Below the pieces are notes generated by a model. It ran no database searches. It saw only the letters and a list, made by a program, of their open reading frames with translations, and had not been told where the DNA came from. A program made the position numbers and the translations under genes. A DNA stretch of 64,000 nt from Pontiella agarivorans (lineage in GTDB: Bacteria > Verrucomicrobiota > Kiritimatiellia > Kiritimatiellales > Pontiellaceae): the NCBI RefSeq assembly GCF_034531395.1, contig NZ_JARVCO010000010.1, positions 806,001 to 870,000 of the forward strand, read 5' to 3'. Shown here one piece after another: positions 34,101 through 43,879 of the stretch (position 1 is its first letter; every line of letters starts with the position of its first letter).

Positions 34101-35501
34101 ATGAGTGGATTGAATATGAGAAAACGGTTGAGAACAGTTTTGTTGGCGGCTCTTACAGTCGGGGGATTTGTATGGGGAGCGGAGAAGCCCAATGTGGTTA
34201 TAATTTTGGCGGATGATCTGGGTTATGGCGATGTGGGCTTTACCGGCTCAACAGAAATTCCGACACCGAATCTGGACCGAATGGCACGCGAAGGTGTGAT
34301 CTGTACACAGGGCTATGTGACTCATCCGTACTGCGCGCCGACACGTGCGGGGTTAATGTCGGGGCGTTATCAGCAACGATTCGGTTTTGAAGTAAATCCA
34401 GCCTATGACCCGCATAATGCATATGATGGCATTCCAAAAAGCGAAAAAACTATTGCGACAAGAATGAAAGAGGCCGGCTATAAAACCGGCATGGTCGGCA
34501 AGTGGCATTTGGGGGCGCATGCCAATTTTCATCCGAACAATCGCGGATTTGATTTTTTCTGTGGTTTTACCGGAGGCGGGCATGATTATTTCCGCGTCGA
34601 TATGCGCCAGATAGCCGATGAGGGCTACCTCCAGCCAATTGATCGTAATGGGGCTCCTTTAGAAGTGGATGGCTATCTGACCCGTCAGCTGACCGATGAA
34701 GCTATCGGTTTTATAGAACGGAACCATAAATCACCGTTTTTTCTTTATGTGGCTTATAATGCGCCGCATGCTCCTTTGCAGGCTCCGAAAGAGAGTATCG
34801 AAAAATTCAGCCATTTGGATAATCCGCTACGAGCCACCTATGCTGCGATGGTATATGAGATGGACCGTGGAATCGGACGACTGATGGACAGCTTGAATAA
34901 TGCTGGGCTTGGTGAAAATACGCTGGTGTTTTTTCTGAGTGATAATGGCGGGCCGAAAAGTTGGGATAAAAACAAACCCTTTGCGTCCAATGGACCGTTC
35001 CGCGGTCATAAGGGTGATTTGTATGATGGCGGTGTGCATGTGCCGTTTATGGCTTACTGGCCCGGCCGAATAGCTGCGGGACGGGTTTTTGATCAGCCTG
35101 TCGTTTCTTTGGATATTCCCCGGACTGCTGCTGTACTTGCTGGGGCAGACGAATCGGGGTTAGAAGGTCAAAATATTTTGCCGCAGTTAAGTGGAAAAAC
35201 AGAGCGGGCACCGCACGATGCAATCTACTTCCGCCGGCGTAATGGCGTGGCTTGGAGTATTGTATCGGCCAATAAAACCAAGCTCATAAAAAATGATTGG
35301 GATGGGACTGTGGAACTGTTTGATCTTACCTCAGATGAATCTGAGGAGAATAACCTTGTCGGACAGCAGCCTGAAAAACAGGCGGAGCTTCTGAAAAAGT
35401 GGAAAAAATGGAATGAAAAAAATATCGATTTCCAGTTTTCAGATTTCCACCCCTATCACAAACAACTGGATGAGTTTTATAAAACGATGCCATCAAAATA
35501 G
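34101..35501 (+). CDS. Secreted sulfatase (S1 family)
   Basis: 466 residues. Signal peptide after a basic start ([21 protein letters not shown]), metal site [14 protein letters not shown], formylglycine motif [18 protein letters not shown] with Cys78, [10 protein letters not shown], and FFLSDNGGP with the second metal-site Asp/Asn. This ADDLGYGD type is the commonest S1 form in marine degraders. AGGAAGG precedes the ATG. The LacI-type regulator gene follows directly. Confidence 0.9.
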   Translation: MSGLNMRKRLRTVLLAALTVGGFVWGAEKPNVVIILADDLGYGDVGFTGSTEIPTPNLDRMAREGVICTQGYVTHPYCAPTRAGLMSGRYQQRFGFEVNPAYDPHNAYDGIPKSEKTIATRMKEAGYKTGMVGKWHLGAHANFHPNNRGFDFFCGFTGGGHDYFRVDMRQIADEGYLQPIDRNGAPLEVDGYLTRQLTDEAIGFIERNHKSPFFLYVAYNAPHAPLQAPKESIEKFSHLDNPLRATYAAMVYEMDRGIGRLMDSLNNAGLGENTLVFFLSDNGGPKSWDKNKPFASNGPFRGHKGDLYDGGVHVPFMAYWPGRIAAGRVFDQPVVSLDIPRTAAVLAGADESGLEGQNILPQLSGKTERAPHDAIYFRRRNGVAWSIVSANKTKLIKNDWDGTVELFDLTSDESEENNLVGQQPEKQAELLKKWKKWNEKNIDFQFSDFHPYHKQLDEFYKTMPSK

Positions 35502-35540
35502 AGGGTGCAGCTACTGAAAACGAGTCCGAAGCAAGCTATC

Positions 35541-36614
35541 ATGAACCCAAATGCGACGATGAAAGATGTGGCGAAGGCAAGCGGGGTTTCGTATCAGTCG
35601 GTAAGCAGGATCTTAAGCGGAGGGGCGAATCTGCACTCTCCGACCACCGTCCGGCGTGTTGAAATGGCTGCAAAAAAACTCGGCTATATTCCCAATCTGT
35701 TTGCCATAGGACTTCAGGGTCGAAAGACGCGCTCGGTTGGTATAGTGATTGATCCGTCTAAGCAGAGTTTCACAGGAGAAATATTCCGTGGAATTTATGA
35801 TATTTTGATGGAACGCAACTATCTGCCGATTCTGTTATTCCATAGTTTGGATGATCCGGTAGATGCTGTGGTTCGGCGATTGGCGGCGCGGCGGGTTGAA
35901 GGATTTATCATTCATCCAAACCTGAAGCAGGTTCAAGACGTTGCTGATTCCGTGCGGAAGTATCGTTTGCCGGTTATTTGTGTTGATGAATATCTTTCTA
36001 ATGATTGGAACACGGATTTTGTGGGAACGGACGATGCTTTGGGAAGTCGGAAGGGTATTGAGCACCTCCTCAGGTTGGGGCATCGCCGTTTCGCCGCTTT
36101 GTTCATCGATAAACCAAATTTGAAGGTGCGTTTCGAGGCGGTTGAGGAGACTTTGACTCACTGTGAAGAGAAGTGTTTTCTTCAGAGGATTGACCGGTGG
36201 GACTTTGATGATAATTCCCGGAATCAGAAGAGGATCCGAAAAATACTTCAACAGCAAGCGGCCCCGACAGCTATTGTGGCCTGCGGCGACTTTATGCTTC
36301 CCCCAATCTATAATGCGATCCATGAACTGGGTTTAAGAATACCTGAGGATATATCCGTTCTCGGCTTCGGCGATACAAACTTTTCTCGTTGTCTTGTTCC
36401 TCCTGTAACTACTCTCAAGCAGGATGCCTACGGAGTGGGAAGCAAAGCGGCTGAAATTTTGATTGACCGTCTGAATAATCCGGAAGAATCACCCGTTGTG
36501 AAGTCCATTCGTTTCTCTCCCTCCTTACTTGTGCGTGGTTCGACTGCGCAACCGAAGTCCCGGAACAGAACAAAAACGAACGGAGATCTGGAATTACAAC
36601 ATCTGAATTCCTGA
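35541..36614 (+). CDS. LacI/GalR-family transcriptional regulator
   Basis: 357 residues from the ATG at 35541; a GTG at 35505, four bases after the sulfatase stop, is an alternative with AGAGG close by. Helix-turn-helix: TMKDVAKASGVSYQSVSRIL (about 6-25), hinge HSPTTVRRVEMAAKKLGY, then the periplasmic-binding-protein-like sensor domain (RSVGIVIDPSKQ, RVEGFIIHPN, DISVLGFGDTNFS). The operon with a sulfatase suggests that it senses a sugar released from the sulfated glycan and controls its own operon. The palindrome at 34026 lacks the usual central CG of LacI operators, so its binding site is uncertain. Confidence 0.85.
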   Translation: MNPNATMKDVAKASGVSYQSVSRILSGGANLHSPTTVRRVEMAAKKLGYIPNLFAIGLQGRKTRSVGIVIDPSKQSFTGEIFRGIYDILMERNYLPILLFHSLDDPVDAVVRRLAARRVEGFIIHPNLKQVQDVADSVRKYRLPVICVDEYLSNDWNTDFVGTDDALGSRKGIEHLLRLGHRRFAALFIDKPNLKVRFEAVEETLTHCEEKCFLQRIDRWDFDDNSRNQKRIRKILQQQAAPTAIVACGDFMLPPIYNAIHELGLRIPEDISVLGFGDTNFSRCLVPPVTTLKQDAYGVGSKAAEILIDRLNNPEESPVVKSIRFSPSLLVRGSTAQPKSRNRTKTNGDLELQHLNS

Positions 36615-36904
36615 AGAAAAAGGGCCGCTTAATCGCCCTTGTTCCGCGTCATAATGTAAGTGATCAATTTCCGTTATCACTGGTCAGAACTGCTCGGAGA
36701 AAAGGACAACGGTGAGATTCTGGAATTCCTGTGTTCCTGAAATCGTATTATATGTTTTAAAATCGTTCATTTTTTTTCAGTGATTGGCATCTATACAACA
36801 GTGTGATGATAAGCATCACGACAAGGAGGTTCCGGCGGCGGATTTATCAGGAGTCCGTTGCCGGTCGACGTTGTGTTTCTGTTGCCAAGTGGAAGGATTT
36901 TGAT

Positions 36905-38779
36905 ATGCAAAAAAACAAAAAACAATTTGGAGTGAAATCGTTGCTGGTAGGACTTTTGACGGTTGTGGGGCCGGCCGGGGCAATGGAATACCATGTGGCA
37001 TTAAATGGAAATGATTCGGGGCCGGGAACGGAAAGCAAACCTATGCGAACCATTCAGGCCGCCGCAAATCTTGCGATGCCCGGCGATATTATTACGGTTC
37101 ATGAAGGCACCTACCGCGAGCGTATTGATCCGCCGCGCGGCGGAACATCGGATGAGCAGCGGATTGTGTATCAGGCTGCCCAGGGTGAAAACGTGACGAT
37201 TACGGGGGCAGAAGAGGCCAAGGGATGGGTCCGTCAGTCGGGCGATGTCTGGCTTTTGTATCTGCCGAATGATTATTTTGGTGCGTATAACCCGTTTTTC
37301 ATTCCTCTGGAAGGGGACTGGTTTTTTCCGCTGAAACAGGATCATAAAGTCGGTGCGGTATACTTTAATGATAACGAACTGAACGAAGCCGCCGCCCTTG
37401 AAGATCTATATGGAACTTGCCATGGGAAAAAATGGTATTCCAAGTCCGATAATCAGGGTACCTGGATCTGGGCTAACTTTACCGGTATGCCTTCCGGCGG
37501 CAATATTGATCCCAATACCTCCAATGTCGAGATCAGCAAACGTCGCGCAGTTTTTTATCCATCCAAACCCAATATCAACTATATAACCGTACGCGGGTTT
37601 AAACTGACGAAGGCCGCCAATCCCTGGTCGCCGCCGACCACCGAGCAGATTGGTCTGATCGGTACCGGCTGGAGCAAGGGTTGGATTATCGAAGATAACG
37701 AAATTACACGGGCTCGCTGCACAGGGTTGACGCTGGGTAAAAACTTTGACCGGTTTGATGGGCTGATGGATTATGGTTACAATGCGCATTACCAACTGGT
37801 GGAACGTACGATTGCCCGTGGCGATTGGAATAAGGATAATGTGGGCGGTCATCTGGTGCGGAATAATAGGATTGCCTATTGCGGCCAGTCCGGCATCGTT
37901 GGAAGTCATGGTGCAGCATTTTCGACGATCACTGGAAATGTCATTCACGATATCTTCATGAACAAAAGTTTCGAGGGGTTTGAGCAGGCCGGCATTAAGT
38001 TTCATGCGCCGGTTGATACGCTCATCAGCAATAACCTGATCTATAATTCCGGTTGCAAAGGCATCTGGCTGGATTGGATGTCGCAGGGCGCACGCGTGAC
38101 AGGGAATATCCTCTATAATCATAAACAAATGGATCTGTTTGTTGAAGTGAATCACGGTCCACTGTTGGTGGATAATAACATTATGCTGTCAGATGAATCC
38201 TTAAGGGATGCTTCTCAGGGCAGTGCATTTGTGCATAACCTTTTTGGCGGAAAAGTGATTCAACGCCCAGAGCACGAGCGTTTGACTCAGTTTTTCAAGC
38301 CGCACTCCACGGAGCTGGTCGGCCGGTCCAAAATATTTGATGGTGATGATCGTTTCTATAACAATATTGTGATGGAAGATTCCGGGTTACGCAGTTACAA
38401 CAATTGTAAAAATAAGATTCAGATGGGGGGAAACCTTTTTCTCTACAAGGCGGTTCCTGCGAATAAGCTGGAGAAAAATGCTCAGATTGATCATGAGGCC
38501 GATACGCGTTATCGGATTCGGAATAACGGGGGTAAGGTCTTTCTTGAATTAGATCTTAATGCTGATTGGGCGAAAGGTCAGAAGCGTGATTTGGTTACCA
38601 CGAAAATGCTTGGTAAAACGGAAATAACTCATCAGGCTTTTGAGCACGCTGATGGCACGCCGGTATCGATTGATACTGACTTTTTCGGTGCACAGCGCAA
38701 TGTTGAAAACCCATTCCCGGGCCCTGTTGAGCTATCCGGTTCAGTAGAACGGATTCAGATCTGGCCTGCCCAGAAATAA
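36905..38779 (+). CDS. Secreted GH120-type beta-helix glycosidase (beta-xylosidase family)
   Basis: 624 residues from the ATG at 36905 (AAGGA upstream, signal peptide LLVGLLTVVGPAGA follows); the frame is open to 36803 without a signal. Right-handed beta-helix with the GH120 pattern as I remember it: GGTSDEQRIVYQA, NPFFIPLEGDWFFP, RAVFYPSKPNINYITVRGFK and WSKGWIIEDNEI. Catalytic candidates: Asp in GIWLDWMSQG (nucleophile), Glu in FEQAGIKFH 30 residues before it and Glu in DLFVEVNHG 24 residues after it; this spacing is close to that of the characterised Thermoanaerobacterium beta-xylosidase. Likely exo-acting on xylose-type residues, but a related sugar is possible. Confidence 0.72.
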   Translation: MQKNKKQFGVKSLLVGLLTVVGPAGAMEYHVALNGNDSGPGTESKPMRTIQAAANLAMPGDIITVHEGTYRERIDPPRGGTSDEQRIVYQAAQGENVTITGAEEAKGWVRQSGDVWLLYLPNDYFGAYNPFFIPLEGDWFFPLKQDHKVGAVYFNDNELNEAAALEDLYGTCHGKKWYSKSDNQGTWIWANFTGMPSGGNIDPNTSNVEISKRRAVFYPSKPNINYITVRGFKLTKAANPWSPPTTEQIGLIGTGWSKGWIIEDNEITRARCTGLTLGKNFDRFDGLMDYGYNAHYQLVERTIARGDWNKDNVGGHLVRNNRIAYCGQSGIVGSHGAAFSTITGNVIHDIFMNKSFEGFEQAGIKFHAPVDTLISNNLIYNSGCKGIWLDWMSQGARVTGNILYNHKQMDLFVEVNHGPLLVDNNIMLSDESLRDASQGSAFVHNLFGGKVIQRPEHERLTQFFKPHSTELVGRSKIFDGDDRFYNNIVMEDSGLRSYNNCKNKIQMGGNLFLYKAVPANKLEKNAQIDHEADTRYRIRNNGGKVFLELDLNADWAKGQKRDLVTTKMLGKTEITHQAFEHADGTPVSIDTDFFGAQRNVENPFPGPVELSGSVERIQIWPAQK

Positions 38780-38797
38780 GCGATCCGACAGAGAGAG

Positions 38798-38837
38798 GCG
38801 CAGGGACCGGAATCTTCCGGTTTTCCTGCGCTTTTTT
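38798..38837 (+). terminator. Rho-independent terminator
   Basis: GCGCAGG...CCTGCGC encloses CCGGA/TCCGG and is followed by six T. It separates the GH120 gene from the nucleoside-hydrolase-like gene downstream. Confidence 0.85.
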
Positions 38838-39039
38838 GTGCTCGGAAGATTTCGGGGTGCTTTTTGTTAAGTCTTGCTTCTTTTGTGGCATCTCTATGGT
38901 GGCGTGCTTGATAGGGTCTTCTAAAATGAGGAGGGCGTGTCGTATTCAGGGTGCGGTGTGTTTTGTTATGCAGGTCTGATAAAAGCAAGTGCTGTTTAAG
39001 TTTGTGCGATATTTAACGCTAAACAAAAAAGAGGATAAC

Positions 39040-40353
39040 ATGAACCGAACCATTCAATGGATTGTTGGGGCGGTGCTTTTAAGCGCTGCATGTAGTTGGG
39101 GGCAGGCTGTTCCGTATGATAAAGGGCGCATTATATTCACGATCGATGGAAATAATCATGATCCGGATGATTATGGAGCAACGCCGGCGGCCTTAGCCAT
39201 GATTGCCGCGAAAGGATTGCAGGATAAGACGACTCTTTTAATTCATAGTGATCATTATTGGGCATCAGATAAACAGGCGACACGCGCTGAGATTCAGGCA
39301 AGTGTGGCCGGGAGTGTGGAACTGTTTGGTTTTACCGGCACGAGAGTGATTGATGCTGTGGGGAATGTGAATCAGGCTGAGAATGCCATGCGCGATGAAA
39401 TTCTCGCATCCACGGCTGACGATCCGCTGTATATCATATTAGCGGGTATGACGGAAATCATGGGGGCTGCCCTGAATAAGGCTCAGGCTATTGATGCGTC
39501 CTCACTGGCTCATGTACGCGTGATTTCTCATTCGGGGCAAAATGAAAAGCATTCGGTAAAGGATGAGATCGGTATTTGGAATTGGCCGACGTTGAAAAGT
39601 CATTTTGCAGCGGATGGTGTGGTGTTTGATCACATCGATGAGCAGAATAAAAAAACGAGTAAAACAGAGGGGTTTGGAACGCATGCAGCGAGTTCATCCG
39701 GCGACAGCTATTGGCCGTCTTGGTACTTTCTGCGCGACTACAATGCGCATTCTGAGTCAATCAATCGTGCCATTCAGTTTATCTATGAGCAGATGGAAAT
39801 TTCGGGCAAATCAGACATATCTGATGCCGGAATGACGTATTATTTGTTTACTGCTGATGCGCAGGGTGGTCCCTCTGATTTAAAGCTGATATTGGATAAT
39901 GGATTTACCAGCTCTCCTCCGACTGAAGGGAGTATTTATTACATTGAAAATGTCTATAGCGGAAATCGAATTCGTCCAGTCAATACGGTGGAAGGTGCGC
40001 AGATCATTCAGGTTCCGGAGACGTGGGGAGGGAGATGGACACAGTGGGAACAAGTGCCGGCTTCAGGAGAATGGTTTTACCTGAAGAATAAGAAGAGCGG
40101 GGCCTACTTGTTGATGCCGGATTCTACTACGGGAACGGTGGTTGAGGGCTCCTATGTGACGGGACCAGAGGCGGAGTGGAATATCATGGATGCTGCTTAT
40201 GGGGTGATTTTGGTGAACCGATTATATGGGCAGCCGATTCGATGTAATAAGGATCTGGAGGTCAGCAGCTCTCCTGATGGAAATATTCAGGTGCGCGTGG
40301 CTCCGGATACGGCTGCCGGAACGAAAGTGCAATGGGTCATGCTTGCTAAATGA
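39040..40353 (+). CDS. Secreted nucleoside-hydrolase-like protein with trefoil-like domain (paralogue 2)
   Basis: 437 residues from the ATG at 39040 (AGAGGA upstream; signal IVGAVLLSAACSWGQ). Same architecture as the protein at 1996: Asp cluster DGNNHDPDDYGA, DPLYIILAGMTEIMG, RVISHSGQNEKHS, ISDAGMTYYLFTADAQGGP, then a trefoil-like tail (GRWTQWEQVP, EWFYLKNKKSGAYLLMPDS, NIQVRVAPDT). It diverges more than the others: the usual DDWGA is DDYGA and GPMHVIG is GMTEIMG. Substrate unknown. The next paralogue begins 270 bases downstream. Confidence 0.65.
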   Translation: MNRTIQWIVGAVLLSAACSWGQAVPYDKGRIIFTIDGNNHDPDDYGATPAALAMIAAKGLQDKTTLLIHSDHYWASDKQATRAEIQASVAGSVELFGFTGTRVIDAVGNVNQAENAMRDEILASTADDPLYIILAGMTEIMGAALNKAQAIDASSLAHVRVISHSGQNEKHSVKDEIGIWNWPTLKSHFAADGVVFDHIDEQNKKTSKTEGFGTHAASSSGDSYWPSWYFLRDYNAHSESINRAIQFIYEQMEISGKSDISDAGMTYYLFTADAQGGPSDLKLILDNGFTSSPPTEGSIYYIENVYSGNRIRPVNTVEGAQIIQVPETWGGRWTQWEQVPASGEWFYLKNKKSGAYLLMPDSTTGTVVEGSYVTGPEAEWNIMDAAYGVILVNRLYGQPIRCNKDLEVSSSPDGNIQVRVAPDTAAGTKVQWVMLAK

Positions 40354-40621
40354 TTCGTATTTATAAAGCGGACTCTATGCAATGTAGATTACTACTCCAC
40401 TATCTGTAACAGGGAGATTCATCAAAACTTATCTTTGGTGGCATCTTTTTATTTAACAAAGGTATAGAGAGTGCCGTCTGCAAGTGAGTTTTCAGATAAA
40501 CCGAACTTTGTTTTCGGGGAATCGGTATTATTTATCTGGATACTCTTTCGTAAGATTCGTGGTGTTAAAGTGGAATCAATTTTCTGCCGTGCACCATATA
40601 ACATGGTAATTAAGAGGAATC

Positions 40622-41947
40622 ATGAAAAAGAAAACATTAGTCACAAACATACTGCTAGGGGTTTTTTCTGCCGTTACTTCCTTTGGACAAAGCGTGCCCT
40701 ATAGTGCGGGGCGTATAGCTCTTAGTTCAGATGGTAACATGCACGATAATGATGATTGGGGGGCAACTTCAGCCTCATTAGGCATTTTAGCGTCACAAGG
40801 GCTGCAGGATAAAGTGGTGCTTTATACATATAGTGATCATGTCTGGGGTAGTGAAGATGATGATCGGGCAGAAATGATTGAAAGCGCGGTTACATGTGGA
40901 AACAAATTCGGCTTTGATACTTCGAATTTTATGGCAGCAGTAGATGATCCAGGTGCGGCATATAATGCGATGAGGGATGTCATTTTAGCCTCTTCGGCAA
41001 GTGATCCGTTGACGATTGTTGTTGCGGGACCGATGGAGGTTTGCGGGCGCGGTTTGAATAAGGCAAAAAATGTGGATTCATCGACGCTGCAATACGTGCG
41101 GGTGATCTCTCATTCCGGATGGAATGAAAACCATGCGGATAGCCCCGCATCAAACGAGGATGCACATAGTGGGTGGACCTGGGCGGAAATGAAAGATGCC
41201 TTCAGCGACTTTGGAGTGAATTTTGATGAAATCCGGGACCAGAATCAGAATTCCAGTATAACGGAAGGTTTTGCTTCCCACAAAGCGGGCCCGGGTGGGT
41301 CTGAGTATTGGGATGTGTGGCATTTTATCCGAGACTACAATAAACATTCCGCATCTATAAATAGTGCGATTCAGTTTATTTACGCTCGAATGGAAGCTTC
41401 TGGGAAATGTGATATTTCAGATTGCGGCATGGTCTATTATATGGTGACGGGTGATGAGCAGGGGAATCCGGAAAAACTGGAGGCCATGTTCGATGATGGA
41501 TTTGCTGCGGCCGAAATTACGGGAACCTTCTATATTGAAAACAAGTTTTCCGGCAATCGCATTCGTCCGTTTGATGGTGTGGAAGGTGCTCCGGTGGTGC
41601 AGTGCCCAAATACGTGGGGCGGGAAGTGGACGCGCTGGGAAAGATTGCCGACGAGTAATGGATATTTTTACCTGAGAAATAAAGCGAATGGACAATATCT
41701 GTATATGCCTGACGCTGCGAATGGCAGTGCTGTTAAAGCGACCTTTGTGGCTGGGGAGGAAGCGGAGTGGAAAACTATTGCGAAGTCGGGAGAATATGTC
41801 CTGATCGAAAACCGCAGTTACGGAAAACATTTTCGCATTAGTCATGCTGAAAATATGTCAGCGAATCCCGAAGGGAATATTAACGTAAAAGTGGGCGATC
41901 CAACGTGGAATGGAGATAAAGCTCAGTTTGTGTTGGAATCACGATAA
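40622..41947 (+). CDS. Secreted nucleoside-hydrolase-like protein with trefoil-like domain (paralogue 3)
   Basis: 441 residues. Signal peptide (LVTNILLGVFSAVTSFGQ), Asp cluster DGNMHDNDDWGA, YTYSDHVWGS, DPLTIVVAGPMEVCG, RVISHSGWNENHADSP, ISDCGMVYYMVTGDEQGNP; trefoil-like tail from about 310 (NRIRPFDGVEGAPVVQ, GKWTRWERLP, YFYLRNKANGQYLYMPDA). AGAGGA precedes the ATG. The tandem with the gene at 39040 looks like a local duplication that has since diverged. A hairpin follows the stop. Confidence 0.65.
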   Translation: MKKKTLVTNILLGVFSAVTSFGQSVPYSAGRIALSSDGNMHDNDDWGATSASLGILASQGLQDKVVLYTYSDHVWGSEDDDRAEMIESAVTCGNKFGFDTSNFMAAVDDPGAAYNAMRDVILASSASDPLTIVVAGPMEVCGRGLNKAKNVDSSTLQYVRVISHSGWNENHADSPASNEDAHSGWTWAEMKDAFSDFGVNFDEIRDQNQNSSITEGFASHKAGPGGSEYWDVWHFIRDYNKHSASINSAIQFIYARMEASGKCDISDCGMVYYMVTGDEQGNPEKLEAMFDDGFAAAEITGTFYIENKFSGNRIRPFDGVEGAPVVQCPNTWGGKWTRWERLPTSNGYFYLRNKANGQYLYMPDAANGSAVKATFVAGEEAEWKTIAKSGEYVLIENRSYGKHFRISHAENMSANPEGNINVKVGDPTWNGDKAQFVLESR

Positions 41948-41972
41948 CTCGGTAGGGGTTGGGGTATACATT

Positions 41973-41993
41973 GGAGCGCCTTCCTGGCGCTCC
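41973..41993 (+). terminator. Hairpin terminator-like
   Basis: GGAGCGCC-TTCCT-GGCGCTCC, 26 bases after the stop codon; followed by TATATCT, not a clean T run. Confidence 0.6.
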
Positions 41994-42173
41994 TATATCT
42001 GTAAGTAGTTCTGTGTGTAGAAGACCTCTTCGCTAAACATGAAAAGATATATTTTAATTAAGCATGGGGGATCAGGCTGCATCCTCTTAATTGTTCGCCA
42101 CACGATGTTTTTACTGCATTGACAGTTGCTGGACACGCGGCCCTTTTGAAGCAAATTTGAGAAAATAATAACT

Positions 42174-43532
42174 ATGAATGCAACTAAACTTTTGATCGCC
42201 AGTTTACTCCCCGGACTTTATGCCTATGGCATTGTGCTCGATGCCCCTTTTCCTGAAGGTGTCTTCCGCGTTACGAGTGTCACTAAACAGATTATCCTCA
42301 AGGATCAGGCGGGCACTCTCCGTCTTGAAAAAGAGGCGATAAAAGGGACGTCCGTTCAATGGGAACTCATCGCGACTGAACAACAGTATTATCTGAAGAA
42401 TCTGAAAACGGGGCACTACCTGACCCGTTGCGATACCAATCTCATACTATCACCCTATCAAGAGGTCGACGCAAAATGGAATCTCACCAAAACGGAACGT
42501 ACATTTACGCTGGATGATGGAGATGCTTCAACTCCTCAGTTTATTACGCTAAACCAATCGGGAAAACTGGTCCTAAGCGAAAATGCAACCAAAGGATCGC
42601 AGTGGAAGTTTGATAAGGTGTCTGATCCTGTCAATCATCCGGGCAATCCAATTATTCGTCATATTCGAACGGCTGATCCTTCGGCGCATGTTTGGAAGGA
42701 TGGAAAAATGTGGCTCTATACCTCTCACGACCAGGATGATGCCGTGAATTATACCACGATGGATGGTTATCATGCATTTTCGTCAAGTGATCTGATTAGC
42801 TGGACTGATCATGGTGAAATTCTTCACTCCCGAGATGTCAGTTGGGGGCGCGATAAAGGTGGCCTTATGTTTGCTCCGTCTGCTGGCTACAAGGACGGAA
42901 CGTATTACCTCTACTTTCCGCATATGGCCAAGGGAGGAAAAGGATGGAAAGTGGGAGTTGCCACCTCCTCGAAACCGGAAGGCCCCTTTGTGGATCAAGG
43001 ATTTATTAAAGGAACCGATGGAATTGATCCGTGCTGCTTTATGGATGATGACGGGCAGGCGTATCTCTATTGGGGCGCAGCAAAAACCGGAATTAAAATG
43101 GCTAAGCTGAAGCCCAATATGCGCGAACTTGCAGAGGAGCCGCGTATGGTGGATTACGGTGCTGACGACTGTCATGAAGGCACCTTTGTTCATAAATATA
43201 AAGGCACCTATTATTTCTCTTATAAGAATAAAGGATATGCAGAGCAGGGCAGTTACGCCATGTCAAAATCTCCTTATGGTCCTTTCTCGAACAATGCCAA
43301 ATTTGTAAAAAAGGCTCAGGGCGCTCAAATTCATCATTCAATCGTCGAATTTAAAGGGCAATGGTATTTTTTCAACCATTGCGGAAACTATGATGGCGGG
43401 CATCTGTATAAGCGAAACAGCTGTATGAATAAACTGTTTTATAACCCGGATGGCACCATCCAGACGGTCGAATTAATCCATCATGAACCCACTGCTCCTA
43501 TCAAGAAAGCGCCCTCTAAGAAAAAGAAATAG
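42174..43532 (+). CDS. Secreted GH43-type glycosidase with N-terminal trefoil-like domain
   Basis: 452 residues. Short signal (LLIASLLPGLYAYG), then about 130 residues with the W/Y-L repeats of a trefoil-like domain (VQWELIATEQQYYLKNLKTG, AKWNLTKTERTFTL, SQWKFDKVSD), like the tails of the neighbouring nucleoside-hydrolase-like proteins. The GH43 five-bladed propeller follows: TADPSAHVW (catalytic base Asp), MFAPSAGYKDGTYYLYFP, GIDPCCFMDDDG (pKa-modulating Asp) and CHEGTFVHKYKG (acid Glu). Probable activity: exo-acting arabinofuranosidase, xylosidase or galactosidase. The C-terminus is basic (KKAPSKKKK). Confidence 0.8.
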   Translation: MNATKLLIASLLPGLYAYGIVLDAPFPEGVFRVTSVTKQIILKDQAGTLRLEKEAIKGTSVQWELIATEQQYYLKNLKTGHYLTRCDTNLILSPYQEVDAKWNLTKTERTFTLDDGDASTPQFITLNQSGKLVLSENATKGSQWKFDKVSDPVNHPGNPIIRHIRTADPSAHVWKDGKMWLYTSHDQDDAVNYTTMDGYHAFSSSDLISWTDHGEILHSRDVSWGRDKGGLMFAPSAGYKDGTYYLYFPHMAKGGKGWKVGVATSSKPEGPFVDQGFIKGTDGIDPCCFMDDDGQAYLYWGAAKTGIKMAKLKPNMRELAEEPRMVDYGADDCHEGTFVHKYKGTYYFSYKNKGYAEQGSYAMSKSPYGPFSNNAKFVKKAQGAQIHHSIVEFKGQWYFFNHCGNYDGGHLYKRNSCMNKLFYNPDGTIQTVELIHHEPTAPIKKAPSKKKK

Positions 43533-43879
43533 TTAAAGAGCCACTGCTGAGGAGAAGGGGTGGAATATGAAGGCTAATGAATTAGGAAGCCAGGGATAAC
43601 ATCCATAGCTATATGTGTTTTCAGTGCAGAAATAGTCGAGCTTAAATACTCCTGTGCGACTTCTTAAGGTCGACGGCGGGGAGGTCTCCTGCGTCAACCG
43701 TGCCCGCCCTGCAAAAGATGCCCAGTCTGCTTGTGATGGGGAGGTTTATTTGACAGATGAATTACCCATTACCTGAACTTCTTCCCCTTTGAGAATAGGA
43801 ACCACTACTTGTCGGAGAAAGGAAAAGAAAGCTCAAAACAAAACCGGTGAGATATCCTGTTCATACCTTATTTCATATT
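43533..43879. other. Gap downstream of the GH43 gene
   Basis: No gene, terminator or promoter stands out. At 43691-43716 a 26-base stretch matches 21 of 26 positions with 27569-27594, another gap between convergent units; the meaning is unclear. Confidence 0.4.

Noticed and set aside
40530-40560. GGATACTCTTTCGTAAG before the gene at 40622, resembling the promoter palindrome
   Set aside because: The half-sites do not have the 4-base centre and no -10 box follows at 24-25 bases.
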